From Sporichthyaceae bacterium (GTDB lineage Bacteria > Actinomycetota > Actinomycetes > JACCUZ01): a stretch of DNA of 6,510 nucleotides. The stretch lies in assembly GCA_013698395.1 (NCBI GenBank), contig JACCUZ010000245.1, positions 1 to 6,510 on the forward strand, written 5' to 3'. The translations under genes and the position numbers were made by a program. Under the pieces are notes generated by a model. It was not told the origin of the DNA and searched no databases. It saw nothing but the letters and a program-made list of their open reading frames with translations. How positions within the stretch are numbered: the first letter of the stretch is position 1; each line of letters opens with the position of its first letter. Positions 1 to 6,510 of this stretch are shown one piece after another.

Positions 1-242
1 GAGACATGGTGGTGGAGGTGTCTCCATGGGTGCACGAGTTCCCGCCCGACCACGTCCTCCTGCCCGGCGAGACGGTGCGCGTTCACGGCGGCGCGGGAGA
101 GGACGACCGACTGGTCCGGCACCTCGACGCGCGCAACCCGATCCTTCCCGACGACGGTGGCCGGGTTGTGCTGCGGACCTACGACGCGGTCGTCGTGGAC
201 TGCTACACCTGGGGTGGCCTCAGCTGCCCGCCGAGCTCCTGA
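1..242 (+). CDS. Lamin-tail-domain-like protein, C-terminal fragment (5' end outside window)
   Basis: The reading frame is open to the left edge of the window, so this is the 3' end of a longer gene; the ATG at 6 is probably internal. About 79 residues are visible, ending at TGA 240-242. The pattern is an aromatic/Pro stretch (HEFPPDHVLLPGETVRVHGG), an acidic Gly turn (GAGEDD), then a short strand with Val-Val-Leu and a closing VVVDCYTWG. This matches the second half of lamin-tail (LTD) domains, small Ig-like beta-sandwiches often found on secreted bacterial proteins, where the consensus runs roughly 'F.....L.PG..v.V..G.G......gd...L....g.vvd...yg'. LTD domains usually serve as binding or anchoring modules beside nucleases, phosphatases or wall proteins, so this one is likely exported, though its signal and any catalytic partner domain are not visible. 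It is on the same strand as the operon downstream but separated by 67 bases and a hairpin. The family call is by pattern only and moderately sure. Confidence 0.6.
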   Translation, partial: DMVVEVSPWVHEFPPDHVLLPGETVRVHGGAGEDDRLVRHLDARNPILPDDGGRVVLRTYDAVVVDCYTWGGLSCPPSS

Positions 243-250
243 CGGAGAGA

Positions 251-271
251 CCCTCCGCGGCACGCGGTGGG
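251..271 (+). terminator. GC-rich hairpin between the LTD-like gene and the operon, possible terminator
   Basis: The arms CCC-T-CCGCG (251-259) and CGCGG-T-GGG (263-271) pair with a single T/T mismatch around a three-base loop GCA. It begins nine bases after the stop codon at 242. No U-run follows, so it is not a classical intrinsic terminator, but U-less hairpins are proposed to work in actinobacteria. It would separate the upstream gene from the operon starting at 310. No convincing promoter was recognised in the remaining 38 bases. Confidence 0.35.
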
Positions 272-309
272 CCGGGTCCTGCCAGCCCTAGGCACACCAG
301 CCAGGAACA

Positions 310-3186
310 ATGACGGCCATGGCAGCCCTGACCGTCTCCGGTGCACCGACCGCCGGCGAGGACACGCAGCTGCCCGAGCTCACGGTGGTGGTCATCTGCT
401 ACAACGACAAGGACCGGCTGCCTCACGCGATCCGGTCGGTCCAGGAGCAGACGCTGCGCCACCTGGAGATCGTCGTGGTGGACGACGCGTCGACGGACGG
501 GTCGGCGGAGGTCGCGCAGCGGATCGCCGAGCAGGACCCTCGGGTGCGCACGCTGCGGCTACCGACGAACAGCGGCGGGTGCAGCGCGCCACGCAACGCG
601 GGGCTGGAGGTCGCCCGCGCCCCCTACGTCATGTTCCTGGACAGCGACGACGTCTATGACCGCCACGCCTGCAAGAACCTCCTCCTGACGGCGGAGCGGA
701 CCGGCGCCGACCTGGTGTCCGGTGCGGTGCAACGCGTGAAGGTGACCAAGCAGAAGCAGTCCGGCTGGTACAAGCGTCTCTTCACCAGACGCGCGGTCTA
801 CCGCGGTGTGCGGGAGAACACCCAGCTGTTCTTCGACCCGCTGTCCACGAACAAGCTCTACCGTCGCGAGTTCCTCGACCGCAACGACATCCGCTTCCCA
901 GTCGGGGTCCACTACGAGGACTCGTTGTTCTCGACCAAGGCCTACTGCCACGCGGAGGTCATCGCCGTCGTTCCCAACGTCGTCTACTTCTGGCGCGTGG
1001 TCCACGACGACGACGAGGACGCCGAGCTGTCCATCACGCAGCGCCGCTTCGAGATCCAGAACTTCCGGGACCGCGTCGCGGTGCACCGGATGATCGACGA
1101 GTTCCTGCTGTCCAAAGGGTTCGCCGATCTCAAGCCGTACAAGGACTTCAAGTTCGTCCGCCACGACCTGCGGCTCTATCTCAGCGACCTGCCGCACCGC
1201 GATGCCGACTACCAGCACGAGCTGATGAGGGTCGCCGCGGACTACCTCGCGACGGTGAGCGAGGAGTGCCTCGCGCTGCTCAACCCGGTCGAACGGATCT
1301 GCGTCCACATGATCCGGCGCATGGACGTGCAGGAGACGCTGCGCACCGTCGACTACCTGAAGTTCGGCTACAAGCTGTCCACCCGGCTCGTCGAACGCGA
1401 CGGCCGCGTCTACTGGAGCGACCGCTGCCTCGACACCGCCGAGGATCGCGACGTCATGGACGTGACCGTGGCCGGGCTGCATCGGCTCCCGTTCGGGAAG
1501 TTGCCGCTCTACAACGAGGTCACCAGCGCGTCCGTGCACGTCGGTCACCTCCGGCTGCAGGGTTCGGTCCTCAACCAGCTCGGTCGCATCCCCGCAGATG
1601 CTCACCTGGAGCTGTTCGTGGTGGCGCGCAAGCGTGGGCGCGTCCGGCGCCGAAGGCAGCGAATCGAGGAGGTCCACCACCAGGGCGACGCGATCGGCTA
1701 CTCCGGGGACCTGGACCTCGCGCGCCTGCTCGGGCCGGTCGACCAGGACGATCCCGTGTGGGACCTGCGTCTCGAGGTTCAATGGCAGGGACAGGTGGCG
1801 ACGTCGCCGTTCAGCGTCGACCCGGCCCTGGTCGACGGTCTGCGGATCCCGGTGCGGGGTCGTCTCGGCGGCGCCGCGCGTACGACGGTGCTGCCGTTCG
1901 TCACCACCAAGCTCAACCTCGCCCTGGAGCAGGCCCCGGACGACGGGGCGGTGGCTCGGGCGGCGGCACGCGTCAACTGGCTGGCCAACAAGGCCCGGCT
2001 CACGCTCACGTGGCGGACGCGGACCACGTTCGGTCACCCGGCTCTCAAGAGGCAGGCGTACCGGCTCTTCCAGCGACTCCCGGTGCAGCCGGGGCTCGCT
2101 GTCTTCGAGTCACACATGGGCCGGCAGTACTCCGACAGCCCCCGCTACATCTACGAGGCCGCGGTACAGGCGGGCATCGACCGGCTCGGGCTGATCCCGG
2201 TCTGGTCCCACGCTTCGCGCAACCCGACGGCGTTCCCCACCGCCGCCCGCCTCGTACTTCGGGGCAGCTGGCGCTACTACTGGTCGTTGGCTCGCGCGGA
2301 GTTCTGGGTCGACAACCAGGGATTTCCCCGGCACTTCACCAGGCGCCCCGAGACGACGTACATCCAGACCTGGCACGGGACCCCGCTGAAGCGGATGGGC
2401 TTCGACTCACCGGCACTGGAGCGGGCCAGTGCCGCCACGCGCCGCGAGCACAAGGCGATGATGCGCCGATGGAGCGCGCTGCTCGTGCCCAGTGAGTACT
2501 TCGTGGAGACGTTTGTCGCGTCCTACGGCTACCAGGGCCGGCTGGTGCGCCACGGGCTCCCGCGCAACGACGCGCTGGTCCGCGGCGTCGACCCGGAGTG
2601 GCTGCGCGCCAAGAAGCGTGAGCTCGACCTACCCGAGGACCGTCGACTCGTGCTGTACGCGCCGACGTTCCGTGACCGGGCGCGACGACTGGGGCGCAGA
2701 TTCAACATGCCGTTCAAGCTCGAGGTCCTGCAGCGCGAGCTGGGTGAGGAGGCCTTCCTCATGCTGCGCACGCACTACCTCGACGTGTACAAGCTGACCG
2801 ACCGCTACCGGTCGTTCGCCACGGACCTCTCTCGTCACCACGACGTGACCGAGCTGCTGCTCGTCGCCGACGTGCTGGTCACCGACTACTCCTCAGTGAT
2901 GTTCGACTTCGCCAACACCGGCCGCCCGATGATCTTCTACACCCACGACTACGAGGACTACACCCGCGACGAGCGAGGCACCTACGTCGACCTCCGCGAC
3001 ATAGCGCCCGGCCCCGTTGTGGCTGACACTGCGGCGCTGGTGGCGGCGCTGCGCGACGTCGACGCCTCGCACGAGTCCTACGCCGAGCGCTACGCCGCGT
3101 TCCGGGCGCGCTTCTGCGAGTACGAGACGGGGCACGCCGCCGAGCACGTGGTCAAGGAGTTCTTCGAGGACGGGCAGCGGAGGTGA
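310..3186 (+). CDS. Bifunctional GT2 glycosyltransferase / CDP-glycerol glycerophosphotransferase (TagF-like) fusion
   Basis: A 958-residue cytoplasmic, probably membrane-associated, enzyme of teichoic-acid-type polymer synthesis. Residues about 24-235 form a GT2 (GT-A fold) domain: VVVICYN at 26-32, the nucleotide-binding VVVDDASTDGS at 55-65, the metal-binding DSDD at 111-114, and HYED at 201-204 carrying the likely catalytic acidic pair, followed by YFWRV and SITQR. Residues about 250-345 are helical and resemble the linker of TarS/TarP-type enzymes. Residues about 380-545 look beta-rich and include a basic run at 439-451. Residues about 595-950 are a Glyphos_transf domain: WHGTPLK at 688-694, LVPSEYF at 725-731, GLPRND at 749-754, YAPTFRD at 783-789, RTHY at 820-823, TDYSSVMFDF at 858-867. 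By analogy with TagF, H689 and H822 are the likely catalytic histidines and all key positions are present. No signal peptide or membrane helix is seen. AGGA at 303-306 lies 3 bases before ATG 310 and 12 before ATG 319, so either could start. The acceptor, sugar and polyol cannot be read from sequence. Confidence 0.92.
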   Translation: MTAMAALTVSGAPTAGEDTQLPELTVVVICYNDKDRLPHAIRSVQEQTLRHLEIVVVDDASTDGSAEVAQRIAEQDPRVRTLRLPTNSGGCSAPRNAGLEVARAPYVMFLDSDDVYDRHACKNLLLTAERTGADLVSGAVQRVKVTKQKQSGWYKRLFTRRAVYRGVRENTQLFFDPLSTNKLYRREFLDRNDIRFPVGVHYEDSLFSTKAYCHAEVIAVVPNVVYFWRVVHDDDEDAELSITQRRFEIQNFRDRVAVHRMIDEFLLSKGFADLKPYKDFKFVRHDLRLYLSDLPHRDADYQHELMRVAADYLATVSEECLALLNPVERICVHMIRRMDVQETLRTVDYLKFGYKLSTRLVERDGRVYWSDRCLDTAEDRDVMDVTVAGLHRLPFGKLPLYNEVTSASVHVGHLRLQGSVLNQLGRIPADAHLELFVVARKRGRVRRRRQRIEEVHHQGDAIGYSGDLDLARLLGPVDQDDPVWDLRLEVQWQGQVATSPFSVDPALVDGLRIPVRGRLGGAARTTVLPFVTTKLNLALEQAPDDGAVARAAARVNWLANKARLTLTWRTRTTFGHPALKRQAYRLFQRLPVQPGLAVFESHMGRQYSDSPRYIYEAAVQAGIDRLGLIPVWSHASRNPTAFPTAARLVLRGSWRYYWSLARAEFWVDNQGFPRHFTRRPETTYIQTWHGTPLKRMGFDSPALERASAATRREHKAMMRRWSALLVPSEYFVETFVASYGYQGRLVRHGLPRNDALVRGVDPEWLRAKKRELDLPEDRRLVLYAPTFRDRARRLGRRFNMPFKLEVLQRELGEEAFLMLRTHYLDVYKLTDRYRSFATDLSRHHDVTELLLVADVLVTDYSSVMFDFANTGRPMIFYTHDYEDYTRDERGTYVDLRDIAPGPVVADTAALVAALRDVDASHESYAERYAAFRARFCEYETGHAAEHVVKEFFEDGQRR
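3183..3186 (+). promoter_or_regulatory. GTGA stop/start overlap, translational coupling of fusion gene and GT4 gene
   Basis: The GTG start at 3183-3185 shares bases with the TGA stop at 3184-3186. The run CGGAGG (3178-3183) runs into the start and is too close to serve as a normal ribosome binding site. GAGGA at 3166-3170 is 12 bases upstream and is the better candidate. This arrangement suggests that ribosomes finishing the first gene re-initiate on the second. Confidence 0.7.
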
Positions 3187-4328
3187 GTGCACGGTCACGC
3201 AACGTCTTCCTGGTCGCTAACAACATCGAGGAGCTCGGCGGAGTGCAGCGGGTGACCCACAACCTGGCCCTGATGCTGCAGGAGGCGGGCCACCGGGTGA
3301 CCGTGGTGGGCATCCAGCACGCCAGGGTGGCTCACGACTACGGCACCCGCCCCTACCGCTGGCTCGTGCTCAACGAGGAGCGCGAGCCACTTGAGCCGGC
3401 CGCCTCCGGGGTCGCAGCGGTGGTCGACCCTCGGGTGCGGGCCGCGCGCAGGCGTCACCACGACGCCCACCGCCGAGCGGTCGACCGGTTGTCCAGTCTC
3501 TTCGCAGAGGTCGAGGACGGCATCGTCATCGTCATGCAGGTGTGGTCCATGGGCTGGGTGGCCGACGCCTCCACGAGCCACCTGCATGTCATCGGCATGA
3601 GCCATGAGTCCTTCGACGCAACGCTGGCCTCCTCGCGCTGGGACCGGGTGATGCGGTACTACCGCGACGTGGACCTGTTCCTGCTGCTCACCGAGGTCGA
3701 CGCCGAGCGCTTCGAGCTGGAGGGCTTCAACAACGTCGGGGTCATGCACAACTCGCTGAGCTTCTACCCGCAGAAGGTCAGCGACCTGACCGAACCGGTG
3801 ATCGTGGCTGCCGGTCGGTACGCGCCGGAGAAGGGATACGACCGGCTGATCGAGGCGTTCGCACGGATCGCGCCCGACCACCCTGCGTGGGTACTGAAGA
3901 TCTTCGGACACGGGCCGCAGCACCAGCGGTTGAGGAAGCTGGCCGAGTCAAAGGGGTTGGCCGAGCGCGTGGTGCTGCCGGGGCTGGCCGACGACATCGA
4001 AGCCGAGCTGCGTGCGGCATCGGTGTTCGCCCTCTCATCGATCCACGAGGGCCTGCCGATGGCGTTGGCGGAGGCGATGGCCTGCGGCGTGCCGTGCGTC
4101 GCCTTCGACTGCGCCCCAGGTGTCCGGGAGATCGTCAAGGACGGCATCGACGGCATCGTGGTGCCCCCGCGCGACGTGAGCGCCCTGGCCGCGGGTCTCG
4201 CGAAGCTGGTGGGCGATCCACAGCTGCGTCGCCGCTTCGGGTCGGCGGCGCGCGAGAACGTGCGGCGATTCGCCCCCGACGCGGTCCTGAGCCAGTGGGA
4301 GGACGTCTTCGCGCTGGTCGAGCGGTGA
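3183..4328 (+). CDS. GT4 family glycosyltransferase (GT-B fold)
   Basis: A 381-residue retaining glycosyltransferase, of usual length for family GT4, predicted cytoplasmic or peripheral at the inner face of the membrane. The N-terminal Rossmann half starts with NVFLVANNIEELGGVQRVTHN (7-27), where the Gly-Gly turn at 19-20 is the usual acceptor-side loop after the first strand. The C-terminal donor-binding half starts near residue 205. It contains VAAGRYAPEKGYDRLIEAF (208-226), with R212 and K217 at the positions that normally contact the donor diphosphate, then KIFGHGP (239-245). The EX7E motif is E289 and E297 in HEGLPMALAEAMACGVP. The following AFDCAPGVREIVKDG (307-321) resembles GT4 enzymes using UDP-hexose or UDP-HexNAc donors, but the sugar cannot be assigned. 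Its overlap with the gene before and the gene after places it in the same polymer pathway, adding a sugar to the lipid-linked unit or the chain. The GTG start is the one that overlaps the previous stop and leaves only six residues before the first strand. Domain complete; no oddity seen. Confidence 0.92.
   Translation: MSARSRNVFLVANNIEELGGVQRVTHNLALMLQEAGHRVTVVGIQHARVAHDYGTRPYRWLVLNEEREPLEPAASGVAAVVDPRVRAARRRHHDAHRRAVDRLSSLFAEVEDGIVIVMQVWSMGWVADASTSHLHVIGMSHESFDATLASSRWDRVMRYYRDVDLFLLLTEVDAERFELEGFNNVGVMHNSLSFYPQKVSDLTEPVIVAAGRYAPEKGYDRLIEAFARIAPDHPAWVLKIFGHGPQHQRLRKLAESKGLAERVVLPGLADDIEAELRAASVFALSSIHEGLPMALAEAMACGVPCVAFDCAPGVREIVKDGIDGIVVPPRDVSALAAGLAKLVGDPQLRRRFGSAARENVRRFAPDAVLSQWEDVFALVER
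4325..4328 (+). promoter_or_regulatory. GTGA stop/start overlap, coupling of GT4 gene and sulfatase gene
   Basis: The TGA stop at 4326-4328 overlaps an in-frame GTG at 4325-4327, exactly as at the preceding junction. The nearest purine-rich stretch, GGGAGGA at 4297-4303, is 21 bases upstream, too far for normal initiation, so coupling would be needed. The rival start is GTG 4361, whose GGAG at 4356-4359 is too close. Confidence 0.5.
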
Positions 4329-5830
4329 GGGCCGGCTCTCAGAGCGGTTACCGTCGGAGCGTGGGAGCGACCGGATCACGACACCGGTTCGCGGTCCAGG
4401 TACTTCCCCTGACGTCGGTCTTCGTCGCCCTGCTCCTGCTCGCCTCCCTGGCGCCGGGCGACACCCGCCAGGTCGGTGCACTGGTCCATGGCCCGCGCGA
4501 CGGCAGGCCCAACATCGTCCTTATCGTGTCCGACGACCAGCGGCTGGAGTCCCTCGACGGCATGACCCAGGTGCAGCGGCTCCTGGTGGACAGGGGCACC
4601 CGGTTCAGCCAGGGGATGGTGCCGACCGCGCTGTGTTGCCCGTCCCGGTCATCGATCCTGACCGGGCTGTACAGCCATTCGACACGCGTCTACGGGAACG
4701 GTCGGGTCGGAGGGCGCCGGTTCGGCGGGTGGACGCAGTTCTACCGGCGCGGCCTGGAGTCGCGCACGCTCGCCACAGCCCTGCAGGCCGCTGGTTACCG
4801 CACGGGGCTCTTCGGCAAGTACCTCAACGACTTCAGTACGTTCGCGCCGGAGGGCTACCAGCCGCCGGGGTGGAACAGGTTCCTCGCCTTCGCCGGGCCG
4901 AACGCGGCGTACTACAACTACCGCCTCAGTGACGGGACGTGGCACGGGTCGGCTGCCCGTGACTACTCGACGGACCTGCTCGCCGAGCGGGCCCGGCGCT
5001 TCATCCGGAACACGCCGCGGGACAAGCCCGTGTTCGTGATGTTCACGCCGTACGCGCCGCACCGGCCGTACACCTCAGCGCCGCGACATGCCTCGGTGAG
5101 AGTGGACGCGCCCGCCATATTGGGCCAACGCCCCGCCGCTGCCGACCTCCTGCCGACTGCCCAGGGGGAGTGGCCGCTGCCACCCCGTCAGCCGGACATC
5201 GCGACCTGGGGGGTCTACCGGCACCTGGTCGCCCAGCGCGAGCTGCCCTCGATCGCCGAAGCCCAGACCCGGGCGTTGCTCGCGGTCGACGAGGCGGTCG
5301 GCTCACTGGTGAGCGTCGCCCGTCGCACGGGTCGCGAGCGGGACACGCTGTTCGTCTATCTCTCGGACAACGGCTACCTGTGGGGAGAGCACGGCATGCT
5401 CGGCAAGGACGTTCCCTACGCACCCGCCACGCGGATCCCGCTGGTGGTGCGGTGGGACGGCCGGGTGCCAGCCGGCCTGGTCGAGGACCGGCTCGCGCTC
5501 AACCTCGACGTCACGACCACCATCGCGGGCGCGGCCCGGGCGCCCATGCAGACCGACGGCCTGGACCTGCTGGGCCGCAGCACCCGTCAGGGGTTCGTGC
5601 TCGAGGCCATGGGCGGCAACTGGGGGCGCCCCGCCTACTGCGGCTGGCGGACGAGGGACCACATGTACCTCCAGTGGGCTGACGGTCGCACCGAGCTCTA
5701 CGACTACCGCGTCGACCCCGGTGAGACGCTCAACCTTGCGGGCCAGACTGCGGCGCGCAGGGTCGAGGCCAGCCTTCGGGCCCAGGCGGTGCGTGCCTGC
5801 ACGCCGGAACCGCCGGGCTTCTCCTGGTGA
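4325..5830 (+). CDS. Exported type I sulfatase (formylglycine-dependent)
   Basis: About 501 residues from GTG 4325, a normal length for a sulfatase; GTG 4361 (removing 12 residues) is a possible alternative. It would hydrolyse sulfate esters outside the membrane. A basic start and hydrophobic core at about residues 24-43 form a signal peptide or anchor; no lipobox Cys is present. The metal-site pair is D70 and D71 in NIVLIVSDDQ. The sulfatase signature is C104-C105-P-S-R108 followed by SSILTG, and C104 would be converted to formylglycine, so a formylglycine-generating enzyme is needed elsewhere in the genome. Other expected active-site residues are K165 (LFGKY), H246 (YAPHRP), D348-N349 (LSDNG), H356 (GEHG) and K361. 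The C-terminal part carries ELYDYRVDPGETLNL (457-471), typical of the family. C439 and C492 could form a disulfide. The pattern is closest to actinobacterial arylsulfatase / GlcNAc-6-sulfatase-like proteins; substrate unknown. The Cys signature rules out a lipoteichoic-acid synthase, which uses Thr. Coupled to the GT4 gene, it is probably co-expressed with the polymer enzymes. Confidence 0.92.
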   Translation: MRAGSQSGYRRSVGATGSRHRFAVQVLPLTSVFVALLLLASLAPGDTRQVGALVHGPRDGRPNIVLIVSDDQRLESLDGMTQVQRLLVDRGTRFSQGMVPTALCCPSRSSILTGLYSHSTRVYGNGRVGGRRFGGWTQFYRRGLESRTLATALQAAGYRTGLFGKYLNDFSTFAPEGYQPPGWNRFLAFAGPNAAYYNYRLSDGTWHGSAARDYSTDLLAERARRFIRNTPRDKPVFVMFTPYAPHRPYTSAPRHASVRVDAPAILGQRPAAADLLPTAQGEWPLPPRQPDIATWGVYRHLVAQRELPSIAEAQTRALLAVDEAVGSLVSVARRTGRERDTLFVYLSDNGYLWGEHGMLGKDVPYAPATRIPLVVRWDGRVPAGLVEDRLALNLDVTTTIAGAARAPMQTDGLDLLGRSTRQGFVLEAMGGNWGRPAYCGWRTRDHMYLQWADGRTELYDYRVDPGETLNLAGQTAARRVEASLRAQAVRACTPEPPGFSW

Positions 5831-5844
5831 CGGTGGGGCCGGGG

Positions 5845-6510
5845 TCAGCCGGCGGCTAGGGCGCGCGGGGCATAGAGCCGGAGCCCGCGCTCCCTGAGGA
5901 CCAGCTCCCACCCTTGGCCCGGCTTGGGTGTCCGTCGGGACAGGCCGGACGTCCAGATCAGCCAGGTGCCGGGGTCGCCGTCCGAGCGCGGCGGTCGCGG
6001 CAGCGCGTGACCCGTCCGCTGCACCCGGGCGTGCACCACGAGGTCCCCCCCGACCGGCTCGCGGGAGTAGATGCCCAGCACGAGCGCGTCCCGGTCGTCG
6101 GTGATGAGGGTGTCGATGGGCGCGTCGTTGTCGGCCAGGGCGGAACGCATCGCGCTCCAGGCCCGGTCGCGAGGGTTGTCGGCGATGTCGTCGAGCATCG
6201 GCACGCACCACCCGAGCAGCCCCAGGGCCGCCAACGTCGCGGTCAGAGCGGTCGCCACCCCTGGGCGTGCGGCCAGGGCGTGCCGGCGTACGACCGAAAG
6301 CGCTCCGGCGACCGCCGCCGTTGCACCCAGGCACATGGCGGGCAGCACGGGGACCCAGTAGCGCATGAGCGAGGCGTTGATCCGGATGAAGCCGGGATCG
6401 ATCAGTCCGGACACCAGGGTCAGCGGCAGCCACATCGACGTGAACCACGCGAGCATCAGCCAGTCGGCGCGCCGGCGCAGCGCCAGCGCACCCAGCACCA
6501 TGAGGGCAAG
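5845..6510 (-). CDS. Polytopic membrane protein, GT-C (GT39-like) glycosyltransferase C-terminal part (5' end outside window)
   Basis: The minus-strand frame is open to the right edge of the window, with 221 residues visible and stop TGA at 5847-5845; the ATG at 6501 is probably internal. Three clear membrane segments lie at about visible residues 17-36, 51-74 and 85-106, with a partial one at 1-10. The loop with basic residues and RYWVPVLPA (50-58) resembles the 'RY..P.LP' element found in the last membrane helices of GT-C enzymes such as GT39/ArnT-like polyprenyl-phosphate sugar transferases. About 115 mostly soluble residues follow, beginning with a W..M...L segment and ITDDRDALVLGIYSREP, similar to the extracytoplasmic tail of those enzymes. 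The catalytic acidic residues of this superfamily sit in the N-terminal loop, which is not in the window, so activity cannot be judged. It is convergent with the sulfatase gene, only 14 bases away, and belongs to a separate transcript. A non-enzymatic membrane protein remains possible. Confidence 0.65.
   Translation of the reverse strand, partial: LALMVLGALALRRRADWLMLAWFTSMWLPLTLVSGLIDPGFIRINASLMRYWVPVLPAMCLGATAAVAGALSVVRRHALAARPGVATALTATLAALGLLGWCVPMLDDIADNPRDRAWSAMRSALADNDAPIDTLITDDRDALVLGIYSREPVGGDLVVHARVQRTGHALPRPPRSDGDPGTWLIWTSGLSRRTPKPGQGWELVLRERGLRLYAPRALAAG

Noticed and set aside
289..294. TAGGCA as a possible -10 promoter element for the operon
   Set aside because: No matching -35 at proper spacing was found, and it would leave a leader of only about ten bases; too weak to report as a promoter.
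559..2037. Open minus-strand frame of 492 codons opposite the fusion gene
   Set aside because: Lies entirely opposite a strongly supported gene whose catalytic motifs are intact. High third-position GC keeps the antisense frame open, and its translation is low-complexity Val/Arg/Glu-rich with no recognisable domain.
1266..2495. Plus-strand frame of 409 codons overlapping the fusion gene in another phase
   Set aside because: Arg/Pro/Gly/Ala-rich translation typical of an out-of-phase reading of GC-rich code; no motif and no ribosome binding site.
3195..3923. Minus-strand frame of 242 codons opposite the GT4 gene
   Set aside because: His/Val/Asp-rich shadow of the GT4 codons; no domain or plausible start context.
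3887..4324. Long N-terminal extension of the sulfatase frame into the GT4 gene
   Set aside because: The extension reads as Arg/Gly/Ala-rich out-of-phase GT4 sequence, and the signal peptide appears only after 4361, so the start must be at 4325 or 4361.
5838..5853. Inverted repeat GCCGG / CCGGC with a six-base loop in the convergent gap
   Set aside because: Only a five-base stem, no T-run on either side, and it runs into the coding end of the minus-strand gene; such short GC palindromes are expected by chance here.
5303..6448. Minus-strand frame of 381 codons spanning the sulfatase 3' end and the membrane protein gene
   Set aside because: Overlaps two better-supported genes in other phases; its translation is Arg/Pro/Ala-rich and lacks the membrane helices seen in the accepted frame.

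Overview
This window is high-GC DNA with very strong G/C preference at third codon positions, GTG starts and tightly packed genes. That fits a high-GC actinobacterium, possibly something like Nocardioidaceae; this is a judgement from codon use and gene content, not a database match. The content is a cell-surface polymer locus. I see no tRNA, rRNA, CRISPR, insertion sequence or phage gene.

Layout. Positions 1-242 hold the 3' end of a plus-strand gene whose product resembles a lamin-tail (LTD) domain; its start lies outside the window. A 67-base gap follows, with a GC-rich hairpin. Then comes a compact three-gene plus-strand operon. First is a 958-residue protein (310-3186) joining an N-terminal GT2 glycosyltransferase, a middle region, and a C-terminal TagB/TagF-type CDP-glycerol glycerophosphotransferase. 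Second is a GT4 glycosyltransferase of 381 residues (3183-4328). Third is an exported, formylglycine-type sulfatase of about 501 residues (4325-5830). The two junctions are both four-base GTGA stop/start overlaps, so the three proteins are probably made together. After a 14-base gap, a convergent minus-strand gene (5845-6510, 5' end outside the window) encodes the C-terminal part of a polytopic membrane protein resembling a GT-C (GT39-like) glycosyltransferase.

How the genes may work together. The fusion protein has the parts to polymerise a teichoic-acid-like polyol-phosphate chain and to glycosylate it. The GT4 enzyme would add a further sugar, either on the linkage unit or as a decoration. 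The sulfatase acts outside the membrane, so its substrate would be a sulfate ester on the polymer or in the surroundings. The sulfatase's role with the polymer is inferred only from gene order. It is the least expected part of the set, and with the three-part fusion it is the main reason to look again at this locus. The individual families are known; I do not see a clearly new system.
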